The notes below the pieces were generated by a model, which had not been told where the DNA came from, made no database searches, and worked only from the letters and a program-made list of their open reading frames with translations. The position numbers were made by a program, and so were the translations under genes. A stretch of 47,607 nucleotides of DNA. Origin: Sphingobacteriia bacterium. Lineage in GTDB: Bacteria; Bacteroidota; Bacteroidia; Chitinophagales; Chitinophagaceae. Positions 26,577 to 35,079 of this stretch are shown here, piece after piece. Location of the stretch: contig JAECQP010000026.1 in assembly GCA_015999745.1 (NCBI GenBank), forward strand, positions 1 through 47,607, in the 5' to 3' direction. Position 1 is the first letter of the stretch. Each line of letters opens with the position of its first letter.

Positions 26577-27881
26577 TTATTGCTTTAACTTTCTTTTATG
26601 AAAGTCGTACACCCATCCTGCATAAATCCCTCTGCTGATAATGGGCGACTCACCTTTTCCGATCCCGGAGACTGGCAGGTTGATATAGGGTTCAATCCTG
26701 ATACTTCCGATCTTCCCAAATTTATATTGATACCCCAAACTAAAGTTGATGGTCGAAAACAGATTGCCGGTAGCTTTGGTGAAAGCAACGGAACTCTTTT
26801 GTATTACACCATAAACTTCTTCCTCATATTCAAAATCTTCCCGGTTAATGATGTAGGAGGATACACCCGCTGAAGCAAACAAACTGTGTTTCTGCTTCAG
26901 CAGTGCATCATACTTAACGGTTAGCGGAATCTCCAGTAACCTGCTTTCTGATTCGATCCACAGAATGGTTCCTTCAGGATTCAGGACTGCTTTGTTGGTA
27001 TGGGTACCGGTGGTGTAGTATTCTTTTTTCTCAATGTGAATACCGCTTTCTATACTCCATCTCTTACCGAGCCGGTATCCTGCCAGAAATTGCCAACTGT
27101 ATCCCTGCCCTTTATTGGACTCAAATCCGATGGAACTTTTATCCTGTGCGTATAAGATACCAGCGTAGAAATTTTTGCTGCCCGGTGTTGCTTTCTTCTT
27201 TTCTTTTTTCAGATTGGGTGCCTGTGCAATGCTGTCTGTTGCAAGATCTTTCGCAACAGAATCCGTTCTGAGACCGGTTGCCGCCCCGGTTATTTGTTGT
27301 GCTGCTGTATCTTTTCGCACTGCTGCATTTTTTTCTGCCATCACTGCGTCCTGTTGCGGTGCAATCATTTTTTTGGCCGTTATTGGTGTAGGTGCCTGCT
27401 CTTGCTGCACCGGTGTTTGCTGCCGTTGCATTGGCGCCTGTTGTTTCCGGCGCATGGATGTTTGCTGCTGTTGCTGCGATGTTATTTCCTGTTTGTATAA
27501 CTGATCTGTTGTTGAATTGCGCTGCCCGTTTTCGAGCGATTCAATTACTTTCCGGTAAACCTGGTCGGCAATCTTTTTTTCTCTGCCCGTTATGGAATCT
27601 GCGGCAGGTATTTTCTTTTTGATAAGGCTATTGTTGTTTTGTTGCCCGGCTTTGTTCCAAACAATCAGGCCGGTTACCAGTGAGGAAATGATGCCCACTG
27701 CCAGCAGCAACAGGAGAACAGTGGTGTTCCTTCTGTTGAAGAATGCAAAGGGCTTTCGCTCTTCCTTTTCGTTGAGCCTGCTCAAAACGCTGTCCCAGTC
27801 GGCACTGTCCGTATCCAGCGGATAGTGCTCTGCAGCCCTTTTAAACAGGTTCTCAAATTCTTTATCCTGGTTCTGATTCAT
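26577..27881 (-). CDS. Single-helix membrane protein with anti-sigma-like N-terminus and C-terminal OM-barrel-like domain
   Basis: A 434-residue protein in four parts. Residues 1-50 are a charged cytoplasmic helix region (DKEFENLFKRAAEHYPLD, DSVLSRLNEKEE); 53-75 is one membrane helix; about 85-230 is a Gln/Ala/Pro-rich linker; about 235-434 is a barrel-like domain (NFYAGILYAQDKSSIGFES, WQFLAGYRLGKRWSIESGIH, LGYQYKFGKIGSIRIEPYIN) of the PorT/OMP_b-brl_2 kind. It overlaps the ECF sigma gene by 4 nt. The layout suggests an anti-sigma factor that may link inner and outer membranes. Anti-sigma function is inferred from position and N-terminal form. Confidence 0.78.
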   Translation of the reverse strand: MNQNQDKEFENLFKRAAEHYPLDTDSADWDSVLSRLNEKEERKPFAFFNRRNTTVLLLLLAVGIISSLVTGLIVWNKAGQQNNNSLIKKKIPAADSITGREKKIADQVYRKVIESLENGQRNSTTDQLYKQEITSQQQQQTSMRRKQQAPMQRQQTPVQQEQAPTPITAKKMIAPQQDAVMAEKNAAVRKDTAAQQITGAATGLRTDSVAKDLATDSIAQAPNLKKEKKKATPGSKNFYAGILYAQDKSSIGFESNKGQGYSWQFLAGYRLGKRWSIESGIHIEKKEYYTTGTHTNKAVLNPEGTILWIESESRLLEIPLTVKYDALLKQKHSLFASAGVSSYIINREDFEYEEEVYGVIQKSSVAFTKATGNLFSTINFSLGYQYKFGKIGSIRIEPYINLPVSGIGKGESPIISRGIYAGWVYDFHKRKLKQ

Positions 27882-28447
27882 ATCTTTTTGGTTTCAAAAA
27901 AATCAGCCACTTTTTTCTGTAATATCTCTTTTGCCCTGAACAGGTTAGACTTTGATGTGCCAACAGATATATTCAGCATGGAGGCAATTTCCGCATGGCT
28001 GTATCCGTCTATCACATATAAGTTGAATACCTTGCTATACGCCGGTGGCAATTCTTTCAGGTAGCAAATCAATTCTTTATACATCAGCCTCGAATCTGCC
28101 TGATCTGTTGAAAACGGGAGATCGCTGCTGTCTATTTCAATGGGGTACTCTGTTATTGCCCGGTTGCTTTTTCTGAGCTCATCAATAGCAGTATTGATGA
28201 CAATCCTTTTCAGCCATCCTAAAAAACGCAACTCGAGTACCGTTTCGTGGTCGGTCAGTTCAAATTGATGCAGACTCCGGAAGGCCTTCACAAAAGCATC
28301 ATTGGCCACCATCCTCGCATCATCGTACTGTGGAATGTACCGGAAAGCAACTTTTAATGCATATCCGTAATAGGCCTCATAGAGCTTTCGCTGGCTGTTC
28401 CGGTCGGATTTTAAGCTGTTTTTAAATATGGTGCTAAGTGGTAACAA
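27878..28447 (-). CDS. ECF-type RNA polymerase sigma factor
   Basis: A 189-residue sigma-70 family protein. Region 2 is YEAYYGYALKVAFRYIPQYD then DDARMVANDAFVKAFRSL; region 4 is LPPAYSKVFNLYVIDGYSHA and EIASMLNISVGTSKSNLFRA. The start codon is TTG at 28447; upstream, the frame has no ATG before a stop codon about 60 nt away. The next gene overlaps by 4 nt and is the likely anti-sigma partner. Target genes are unknown; no matching promoter element was recognised in the window. Confidence 0.92.
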   Translation of the reverse strand: MLPLSTIFKNSLKSDRNSQRKLYEAYYGYALKVAFRYIPQYDDARMVANDAFVKAFRSLHQFELTDHETVLELRFLGWLKRIVINTAIDELRKSNRAITEYPIEIDSSDLPFSTDQADSRLMYKELICYLKELPPAYSKVFNLYVIDGYSHAEIASMLNISVGTSKSNLFRAKEILQKKVADFFETKKI

Positions 28448-28579
28448 GCTAATGATAAAGGTGTTCTTTTCCGATATAATACGGAGTTGGGTTACAAAAG
28501 GTTGCGCGTACTATCTAATTTAATTCTTTTTCGCGGGTTGTGCCTTCCCTCATTTATTGTAATTACTTCAAAAAAACAG

Positions 28580-28587
28580 TATATTTA
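28580..28587 (+). promoter_or_regulatory. Candidate -7 element of the cold-shock gene
   Basis: TATATTTA differs from TAnnTTTG only in the last base and lies 20 nt before the ATG at 28608. This would give a short leader, not the long structured leader of E. coli cspA. The assignment rests on one near-match only. Confidence 0.35.
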
Positions 28588-28607
28588 ATGTCTTAAACAG
28601 AATAATT

Positions 28608-28814
28608 ATGCCTACCGGTACTGTAAAATGGTTCAACGATGCAAAGGGTTTTGGGTTTATTAAGCCAGATGATGGCGGGGAAGACCTGTTTGCACATTTT
28701 TCTGCCATAAACATGGGTGGATTCAAATCCCTCAAAGAAGGTCAGAAAGTTTCCTTTGATATTGTTGATGGAAAGAAAGGCAAGCAGGCTGGTAATATCC
28801 AGAGCGCGGAATAG
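28608..28814 (+). CDS. Cold-shock protein (CspA family)
   Basis: A 68-residue single-domain nucleic-acid-binding protein. Both RNA-binding motifs are intact: KGFGFI (RNP1, residues 13-18) and DLFAHF (RNP2-like, 26-31), with the N-terminal GTVKWFN. It acts as an RNA chaperone that melts secondary structure, at low temperature or constitutively. It stands alone. Its stop is only 8 nt from the stop of the convergent DUF5723 gene, with no hairpin between them. Confidence 0.95.
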   Translation: MPTGTVKWFNDAKGFGFIKPDDGGEDLFAHFSAINMGGFKSLKEGQKVSFDIVDGKKGKQAGNIQSAE

Positions 28815-28822
28815 TTTTCCTC

Positions 28823-30259
28823 CTAGTCTAAGCAATCCAGCCTGGAACCGTAACTGCGTTTCCGGAATGGATGTATGCTCAGCATAATATAACCACCTCC
28901 ATTGAGCGCAGGGTTTCTTTTCAGAAGGCCGATATGATGCATTCCGGCAACCAGCGGGCCTGCCTTGAATGCGGCTCCCAGCCACCATTGCCCCTGTGTA
29001 TTGTATTGAACCGGCAGGTAGAATCCCCAGTGGAGGGTTTCCCACCTGGGTGTGATAGTGAGTAGATTTATTTCTCTTGTATTGAGTTGATTAAACTGGT
29101 AAGTGCTGCGCAGGTTCAGGCTGAGCGCTGCATTTACATAGAAATGATTTCCCAGGTTTCTGTCGGCATTCAGGATGATCCTGGAAGGGCCTGCAATGCT
29201 GAATTTGGAAGGCAGGGCTGTAACTGTTTGAAAAACGGTGGACAGTGAATCTCTCAGGCTCCTGGCCGAATTAATTGAACTGAATTTGTTGTAGAGGTCC
29301 TGGTTGGTGATGGACTGGTCAGGATTGCTGAACTGCCCGGTATACCTGCTGTTGATGTAATTATTATTCCCGATATCCATCAGGCTCAGGCCCAGTTTCC
29401 AGCGGTAAGGGGCCGGTTCGCCTTCTCCGGTTACAGCCTCAGTATTGTATACCAGGTATTCCATCCCTATGCTAATTCCAAAACTGGTGAGGGACTGTTT
29501 GAAAACCGATTTGGCATTTTGCGCCGCTCCTGCGGTATTATCTGTGACATCATAGTTGGCGGAATAGCCAAAACTGCCATTGCCATCCACGAGAGAATAA
29601 ATGGTATCGCCCGGAAGAATGGTTTCCGTGTAGCTCAGTTTATTCAAGCGGGCATAGGTGCCGGAAATATTCTTCATGATCTGCAAAGTAATTCCCCCGC
29701 TCAGTTTGCCGCTGCGTGTTTCTTTGAATACATGGCTGTAGTTGAGGTTTCCTTCAAGCCATCCGCTGTGAATGCCGACTCCCTGTAAAGCATCCGTTGT
29801 TCTGTTGCTTACCAGGAAATCTTTCAGCGTAACAATAGAGTCATTTACATTGACTGCACTTGTTCTGATATGATTGTAGGTGCGGATTCGCAGTCCGCCC
29901 GCCAGGCTTGTTGCAGAATTGATTTTGTACATGGCATTTAACAGGCTGATGTCCATGTTTTGGTGCAGCCATCTTTTTTGGGTGCCCTGGGTCATCTGAA
30001 GGCTTCCGTCCGATAAAGCAGGGATCCGGCCGTTTTTGATATAGGCGCTATTGGTTGAGTTTGCGAGTTGAAAAGAAAACAAGTTGAGATCCCATTTATG
30101 AACACTGTTCACCGGGGAGGCCGGGTTGTTGAACAGGCTGGCAGCGCCGGCAAAGGAAGATCCATGCAGGGCGTGGTAACTTTGGGCGATACCCTGTTGA
30201 ATCGCTGCTAAACAGCATAGTATTACCGGAATCAGGAGTTGGGGGGATCTTTTACACAT
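28823..30259 (-). CDS. DUF5723-type outer-membrane protein
   Basis: Start at 30259 gives about 478 residues with a proper signal peptide (MCKRSPQLLIPVILCCLAAI, cleavage near IAQ). An upstream ATG at 30295 would add 12 residues before the signal and is less likely. The mature start SYHALHGSSFAGAASLFNNP followed by ASPVNSVHKWDLNLFSF fits DUF5723, a Bacteroidota family predicted to form outer-membrane barrels related to PorP/SprF-like proteins. Many strand-length segments follow, for example FYVNAALSLNLRSTYQFN. Function is unknown. Confidence 0.68.
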   Translation of the reverse strand: MCKRSPQLLIPVILCCLAAIQQGIAQSYHALHGSSFAGAASLFNNPASPVNSVHKWDLNLFSFQLANSTNSAYIKNGRIPALSDGSLQMTQGTQKRWLHQNMDISLLNAMYKINSATSLAGGLRIRTYNHIRTSAVNVNDSIVTLKDFLVSNRTTDALQGVGIHSGWLEGNLNYSHVFKETRSGKLSGGITLQIMKNISGTYARLNKLSYTETILPGDTIYSLVDGNGSFGYSANYDVTDNTAGAAQNAKSVFKQSLTSFGISIGMEYLVYNTEAVTGEGEPAPYRWKLGLSLMDIGNNNYINSRYTGQFSNPDQSITNQDLYNKFSSINSARSLRDSLSTVFQTVTALPSKFSIAGPSRIILNADRNLGNHFYVNAALSLNLRSTYQFNQLNTREINLLTITPRWETLHWGFYLPVQYNTQGQWWLGAAFKAGPLVAGMHHIGLLKRNPALNGGGYIMLSIHPFRKRSYGSRLDCLD

Positions 30260-30332
30260 AAACTGGTCCGGTAGAATAACGGATTTAGGCCTCAAATATG
30301 CAAAAGAAGGTTCAATATTTCCTTAAAATAAG

Positions 30333-30363
30333 AATCCCCTCGTAGAAACGAAGGGATTTTTTT
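30333..30363. terminator. Hairpin terminator, possibly bidirectional
   Basis: AATCCC (30333-30338) pairs with GGGATT (30353-30358), extended inward by CTCGT against ACGAA with one mismatch and an AGAA loop. Seven T follow on the plus strand (30357-30363). The minus-strand side reads CTTATTTTAA, so it could also end the aminotransferase transcript. Confidence 0.65.
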
Positions 30364-30417
30364 CGATTGCTTGCCATTATAAGAGAGTCTTTATCTGCTG
30401 TTTGAGCCATAAATATA

Positions 30418-30447
30418 GGACGTAAATCGCTAAAAACGTCCTTTTTT
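30418..30447. terminator. Second hairpin terminator downstream of the aminotransferase
   Basis: GGACGT (30418-30423) pairs with ACGTCC (30436-30441) around a 12-nt loop, followed by six T on the plus strand. The minus side (TATATTTATGG) is weaker. Either it backs up the first hairpin, or it ends an unseen plus-strand RNA. Confidence 0.5.
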
Positions 30448-30558
30448 AATAAAAAACTTAAAAATAATTGTGGTAGACCATAAAAAAATGACTTTTTAGT
30501 AACAAAAACATAATATGAAATTAATTATAATATGTTTTTACCCTTAAAGGCAGGTAAA

Positions 30559-31752
30559 TTATTTTTTTCCGGGATATTGCCGGATGGCTGCCTCCAGGCA
30601 ATCCATCGCTTTATCTATATCTGAAAGATTTAATACGTATGCCAGGCGAACTTCCTGTTTACCCAGTCCGGGCGTTCCATAGAATCCTGTAGCAGGGGCC
30701 AGCATGACGGTTTGGTTTTCGTAGCTGAAATCCTCCAGTAACCACTGGCAGAATTGATCGGCGTCATCAATGGGAAGTTTGGCCATTGCATAAAAAGCGC
30801 CGCCAGGGTTAGGGCAGAAAACCCCTTCCATGGCATTCAGCCTTTTTACGATCAGGTCTCTTCTGGATCTATATTCGGCCTTGGCTGTGTCAAAATAATC
30901 TGCCGGAAGATCAATAGCGGCTTCACCGGCAATCTGTGCAAAGCTGGGCGGACTTAATCTTGCCTGGGCAAATTTCATGACAGCATCCAGTACCTGCTGA
31001 TTTTTGGTAACAAATGCGCCAATCCTTCCCCCGCAGGCGCTGTATCTTTTACTAATGGTATCCATGATAACCACATGCTCATCCACACCGGTTAAATGCA
31101 TGGCGCTCACCTGCTCGCCACTGTAACAAAACTCGCGGTATGCTTCGTCTGAAAACAGGTAAAGCTGGTGTTTAAGAATGAGTTCTTTCAATTGTTCCAT
31201 TTCTTCGCGGCTGTAGAGATAACCGGTAGGGTTGTTGGGATTGCAGATCACGATCGCTTTTGTTCTGGGCGTAATCCTGGCCTCAAAATCGGCAATGGGC
31301 GGAAGGGCAAATCCATTTTCGATGCGGGAGGTGATCGGAACCACTTTAACACCTGCTGCCACTGCAAATCCATTATAGTTGGCATAGAAAGGTTCCGGAA
31401 TAATTACCTCATCTCCGGGATCCAGGCAGGCCATAAATCCAAACTGTATGGCTTCACTTCCGCCGGTGGTTACAATGATCTGCTGATGATTCACTGTTAT
31501 GCCAACCGATTTATAATAGTCTACCAGCTTTCTGCGGTAGCTTTCGTTACCGGCGCTATGGCTGTATTCAAGCACTTTGAAATCACTGTTCCTGACCGCA
31601 TCTAAAATAGCCTTGGGTGTTTCAATGTCTGGCTGACCAATGTTTAAATGATATACTTTGATCCCTTTTTTCTTGGCTGCTTCCGCATAAGGTACCAGTT
31701 TTCTGATGGGCGAAGCGGGCATCTCTATGCCTCTCTGACTGATTGCTAACAT
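30559..31752 (-). CDS. Class I PLP-dependent aminotransferase (aspartate aminotransferase-like)
   Basis: A 397-residue fold-type I aminotransferase. Signatures: NIGQPDIETP (37-46), TTGGSEAIQFGF (cofactor phosphate region, 95-106), VICNPNNPTGYLYS with the substrate-contact Asn, SDEAYREFCY, and the PLP lysine Lys235 in TISKRYSACGGRIG. The sequence resembles the Bacteroidota group annotated as aspartate or aromatic aminotransferase; exact substrate cannot be read from it. DUF1573 genes lie 5 nt upstream on the same strand, probably in one transcript. Confidence 0.92.
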   Translation of the reverse strand: MLAISQRGIEMPASPIRKLVPYAEAAKKKGIKVYHLNIGQPDIETPKAILDAVRNSDFKVLEYSHSAGNESYRRKLVDYYKSVGITVNHQQIIVTTGGSEAIQFGFMACLDPGDEVIIPEPFYANYNGFAVAAGVKVVPITSRIENGFALPPIADFEARITPRTKAIVICNPNNPTGYLYSREEMEQLKELILKHQLYLFSDEAYREFCYSGEQVSAMHLTGVDEHVVIMDTISKRYSACGGRIGAFVTKNQQVLDAVMKFAQARLSPPSFAQIAGEAAIDLPADYFDTAKAEYRSRRDLIVKRLNAMEGVFCPNPGGAFYAMAKLPIDDADQFCQWLLEDFSYENQTVMLAPATGFYGTPGLGKQEVRLAYVLNLSDIDKAMDCLEAAIRQYPGKK

Positions 31753-31757
31753 AGTTC

Positions 31758-32132
31758 TTATTTAATCTTTGGCTCTACTACTTCTCCATCTATGGTTAAA
31801 GTATATGGCTGGTTGGAATGTGCAAACTTCACATCCACATTCTTTTTGAATGTGCCGGATGTGGCCGCGTTGTAAGTTACTTTAATAGTGCCTGTTTTTC
31901 CTTTTGCAATGGGTGTTTTAGGATATACCGGCGTGGTGCATCCGCACTCGGCATTGGCAAACTCAATCACAACAGGCTTGCTGGCTTTGTTAGTGAAAGT
32001 GAATGTGTAAGTGGCCGGGATATTTTTTTTGATCTTACCAAAACTGTGTTTGTTTTCCCTGAATTGAATATCTGCCTGTGCAAACAGGCTCATTCCGGAT
32101 AACAGGCATACCGCCAGTAAAAATGATTTCAT
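31758..32132 (-). CDS. DUF1573 secreted protein (copy B)
   Basis: A 124-residue exported protein: signal MKSFLLAVCLLSGMSLFAQA, then one immunoglobulin-like DUF1573 domain with HSFGKIKKNIPATYTFTFTN, the cysteine motif AECGCTTPVYPK and GTIKVTYNAATSGTFKKNVD. DUF1573 proteins are common periplasmic or surface proteins of Bacteroidota with no assigned function. It follows its paralogue (32137-32535) by 4 nt. Confidence 0.88.
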   Translation of the reverse strand: MKSFLLAVCLLSGMSLFAQADIQFRENKHSFGKIKKNIPATYTFTFTNKASKPVVIEFANAECGCTTPVYPKTPIAKGKTGTIKVTYNAATSGTFKKNVDVKFAHSNQPYTLTIDGEVVEPKIK

Positions 32133-32136
32133 ATGA

Positions 32137-32535
32137 TTAATTGTTGTTTGTTTTAGGTACTGCCGGTTCCTGTACGCCTTCGCCGCTGAAGCTAACCTGT
32201 TTTACCAGGCCTCCGGCAAAAACGATATCTGTGAATCGGGTGAAGTTGCCCAACACACTTCCGTTGAAAAGGATGTTCACTTTAACCGACTGACCGGGGC
32301 CGAATTTCTGGTTGGGGGTAAAATTGGGTGTGGTACAGCCACATCCTGCACGGGCCGTTTCCATGGTAAGGGTATCCTTTCCGGTATTGGTGATTTCCAC
32401 TACATATTCAACGGGCTTTCCATAAGGAATTTTTCCCATCTGATATTTCTCGTTTTTGATGGAAATGCTTTGTGCTTTCAGGCCCGAAGTGAGGGCAAAA
32501 AGGGCAGTTATTAACAATAATTGTTTCATACGCAT
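32137..32535 (-). CDS. DUF1573 secreted protein (copy A)
   Basis: A 132-residue exported protein with signal MKQLLLITALFALTSGLKAQ; the ATG at 32535 or the second ATG at 32529 may be used. The domain matches the next gene: KYQMGKIPYGKPVEYVVEIT, RAGCGCTTPNFTPN and FGPGQSVKVNILFNGSVLGN. The two are tandem paralogues that share the CGCTTP motif. It is divergent from the E1 dehydrogenase gene. Confidence 0.88.
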   Translation of the reverse strand: MRMKQLLLITALFALTSGLKAQSISIKNEKYQMGKIPYGKPVEYVVEITNTGKDTLTMETARAGCGCTTPNFTPNQKFGPGQSVKVNILFNGSVLGNFTRFTDIVFAGGLVKQVSFSGEGVQEPAVPKTNNN

Positions 32536-32666
32536 TGTTTAGCCGATAAAATTACATAATCTTATGACTAAAGAATTATCTTAGAATAAAATCGGGAGAA
32601 TTTAACGATTCGGAAACCGCCCGATTGTTTAAATGGAATAATTACAGGCTATTCGCCTCCTAATGT

Positions 32667-32674
32667 TATTTTTG
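32667..32674 (+). promoter_or_regulatory. Exact TAnnTTTG box immediately before the E1 dehydrogenase start
   Basis: TATTTTTG is an exact match to the Bacteroidota -7 consensus, but it ends only 4 nt before the ATG at 32679. If used, transcription would begin at about that ATG, giving a leaderless message, or translation would start at the next in-frame ATG at 32715. Confidence 0.45.
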
Positions 32675-32678
32675 CCCT

Positions 32679-35069
32679 ATGGAATCACCAACCGCTATTC
32701 AGTACAAAGAAGACATGCTTTCCTTTGAAGGGTTTCGTAATACCATTCTGGAAGATTATAAAACAGCAGTGATCAGCCGTGAGGTAAGCCTGCTGGGCAG
32801 AAGAGAAGTACTTACCGGCAAGGCCAAATTCGGCATTTTCGGGGACGGTAAGGAAGTGGCGCAACTGGCAATGGCAAAGTTTTTTCAGCCGGGTGATTTC
32901 CGGAGCGGCTATTACCGCGACCAAACCTTCATGTTTGCTGCCGGGCTGGCATCTGTGGAGCAGTATTTTTCACAGCTCTATGGCGACCCCGATCTTAAAA
33001 ATGATCCGTTCAGCGCCGGGCGGCAGATGAATGCGCATTTTGCCACCAAAATTGTAGACGACAACGGCAACTGGCTGGATCTGGCCAACCGTAAAAATAT
33101 TTCCGCCGACATGGCCCCTACCGCCTCCCAGATGCCAAGGGCGCTGGGCCTGGCCTATGCTTCCAAATGTTTCAGACAGGGCCTGCGCTTGCGCGAGTTT
33201 GATCACCTGAGTCATAATGGGAATGAAATCTGTTTCTGCACCATTGGCGACGCCAGTACAACAGAAGGGCATTTCTGGGAAACCATGAATGCTGCAGGTG
33301 TACTGCAAGTGCCTCTGGCAGTGTTCGTATGGGATGACGGTTACGGAATCTCTGTCCCGAAAAACTTTCAAACCACCAAGGGATCCATCTCAGAAGCATT
33401 AAAAGGATTGGAAAAACAGGAGGATACCAACGGAATACGCATTTATAAACTCAAGGCCTGGGATTATGCAGGCATGTGCCAGGTATTTGAAGAAGCTCTG
33501 CAACGCATCCGCGAAACGCATACGCCTGTCTTATTCCATATTGAAGAAGTTACACAGCCGCAGGGGCACTCTACCAGCGGAAGCCATGAACGGTATAAAA
33601 CGCCTGAAAGATTGGCCTGGGAGAGAGAATGGGATTGTATTAAGAAGATGAAGGAGTGGATGTTCGAAAACAGCCTGGCAACCGAAGAGGAAGTGGCAGA
33701 CATTGAATTTGCTGCAAAGGAATATGTGAGAGAATGCAGGTTGAAAGCCTGGGAAAAATACATCACACCCATTAAAGAGCAGGCCGGCAATGCGGCCACC
33801 CTTTTACGCGAACTGGTGGTGAACGACATGGAAAAGTATAACCACCTGCAGCAACTGGCCAAAGATCTCAGTAGTTCAAAAGAGCCGCTGCGCAGGGATG
33901 TATTGCGTGCGCTCTACCTTGCAATTGAAACTGCTCCGGACTCTCCATCTATCAATGATGTGAGCTTGTTTTACGAAGAACTGCTTGCTGAAAATAAGCA
34001 GCTGTACAATTCCCATTTATACAACCAGGGACCGAAGAGTGCACTGCTGGTGGATGAAATCAAACCGTTGATTTCCTTTGACGCACCCCTGGTGAACGGC
34101 TATGAAGTACTGAACAAATATTTTGATGCACTCTTTACACATAACCCGAAAGTATATGCATTTGGAGAGGACGTTGGTCATATAGGCGATGTGAACCAGG
34201 GATTCGCCGGTTTGCAGGACAAACACGGCGCCGACCGGATTTCCGATACAGGCATCCGGGAACTGACCATTGTAGGACAGGCTGTAGGTCTTTCCCTGCG
34301 GGGGCTCCGGCCAATTGCTGAAATACAATACCTGGATTACCTGTTGTATGGTTTACAGGTGTTGAGTGATGATGTTTCCACTACGCATTTCAGAACAAGG
34401 GGGCAGCAAAGTTGCCCGCTGATCATCCGCACCCGCGGACACCGGTTGGAAGGGATCTGGCACAGCGGTTCGCCGTTGGGCATGATCATTAACGCCCTGC
34501 GCGGTATGTATGTTTGTGTGCCGAGAAATATGGTGCAGGCAGTTGGTATGTACAATACCCTTTTATCTGCCAATGATCCGGCATTGGTGATTGAATGTTT
34601 GAACGGCTACCGCCTTAAAGAAAAAATGCCTGCCAACCTGCTGGAATACACCGTTCCGCTGGGTGTACCTGAAGTGATTAAAAATGGAACTGATCTTACG
34701 ATTGTGTCTTATGGCTCCATCTTAAGAATTATACAGGATGCTGCTGAACGCCTGGAGAAGGAAGGTATCAGTTGTGAAGTGATTGATGTACAAACCCTGC
34801 TGCCATTTGATACCAGCCACCTGATCCTGGAATCGCTGAAGAAAACCAACCGGATTCTTTTTGTGGATGAGGATGTGCCGGGTGGAGCGGCTGCCTATAT
34901 GTACAACCAGGTGATTGAAGGTCAGCAGGCATTTAAATGGCTGGATGTAAGCCCGAGAACATTAACGTCTCAGGCGCATCGCCCAAGCTACGGAAGCGAC
35001 GGAGACTACTTCAGCAAGCCTAATGCGGAAGATATCATCCGGGTAGCCCGCGAAATGATGCAGGAATAA
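32679..35069 (+). CDS. 2-oxoacid dehydrogenase E1, fused alpha and beta subunits (branched-chain/pyruvate type)
   Basis: A 796-residue thiamine diphosphate enzyme in which E1-alpha (about 1-410) and E1-beta (about 470-796) are one chain, as is common in Bacteroidota. It decarboxylates a 2-oxoacid and passes the acyl group to the E2 lipoyl domain. Visible: SGYYRDQTFMFAAGL and HFATK in alpha, the ThDP/Mg segment GDASTTEGHFWETMNAAGVL from residue 190 to WDDGYGIS (218-225); in beta YAFGEDVGHIGDVNQGF, DRISDTGIRELTIVGQAVGL and GSPLGMIINALRGM. The ThDP motif reads GDA and Asp219 stands where Asn is usual. No E2 or E3 gene is near. Branched-chain substrate is likely, not proven. Confidence 0.9.
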   Translation: MESPTAIQYKEDMLSFEGFRNTILEDYKTAVISREVSLLGRREVLTGKAKFGIFGDGKEVAQLAMAKFFQPGDFRSGYYRDQTFMFAAGLASVEQYFSQLYGDPDLKNDPFSAGRQMNAHFATKIVDDNGNWLDLANRKNISADMAPTASQMPRALGLAYASKCFRQGLRLREFDHLSHNGNEICFCTIGDASTTEGHFWETMNAAGVLQVPLAVFVWDDGYGISVPKNFQTTKGSISEALKGLEKQEDTNGIRIYKLKAWDYAGMCQVFEEALQRIRETHTPVLFHIEEVTQPQGHSTSGSHERYKTPERLAWEREWDCIKKMKEWMFENSLATEEEVADIEFAAKEYVRECRLKAWEKYITPIKEQAGNAATLLRELVVNDMEKYNHLQQLAKDLSSSKEPLRRDVLRALYLAIETAPDSPSINDVSLFYEELLAENKQLYNSHLYNQGPKSALLVDEIKPLISFDAPLVNGYEVLNKYFDALFTHNPKVYAFGEDVGHIGDVNQGFAGLQDKHGADRISDTGIRELTIVGQAVGLSLRGLRPIAEIQYLDYLLYGLQVLSDDVSTTHFRTRGQQSCPLIIRTRGHRLEGIWHSGSPLGMIINALRGMYVCVPRNMVQAVGMYNTLLSANDPALVIECLNGYRLKEKMPANLLEYTVPLGVPEVIKNGTDLTIVSYGSILRIIQDAAERLEKEGISCEVIDVQTLLPFDTSHLILESLKKTNRILFVDEDVPGGAAAYMYNQVIEGQQAFKWLDVSPRTLTSQAHRPSYGSDGDYFSKPNAEDIIRVAREMMQE

Positions 35070-35079
35070 ACACAGGCAT

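Larger units (their letters stand above)
30296..30558. other. Non-coding AT-rich region with two hairpin terminators
   Basis: No gene is seen here. The stretch carries two hairpins (30333-30358 and 30418-30441), both with a T-run on the plus strand although no plus-strand gene lies upstream for 1.5 kb. Between 30448 and 30558 it is very AT-rich. It separates the aminotransferase from the DUF5723 gene, both on the minus strand. Confidence 0.6.

Noticed and set aside
27340..27500. Repetitive-looking CTG/TTG-rich DNA that could be taken for a simple repeat
   Set aside because: It encodes the Gln/Pro-rich linker of the membrane-anchored barrel protein and is imperfect at the DNA level.
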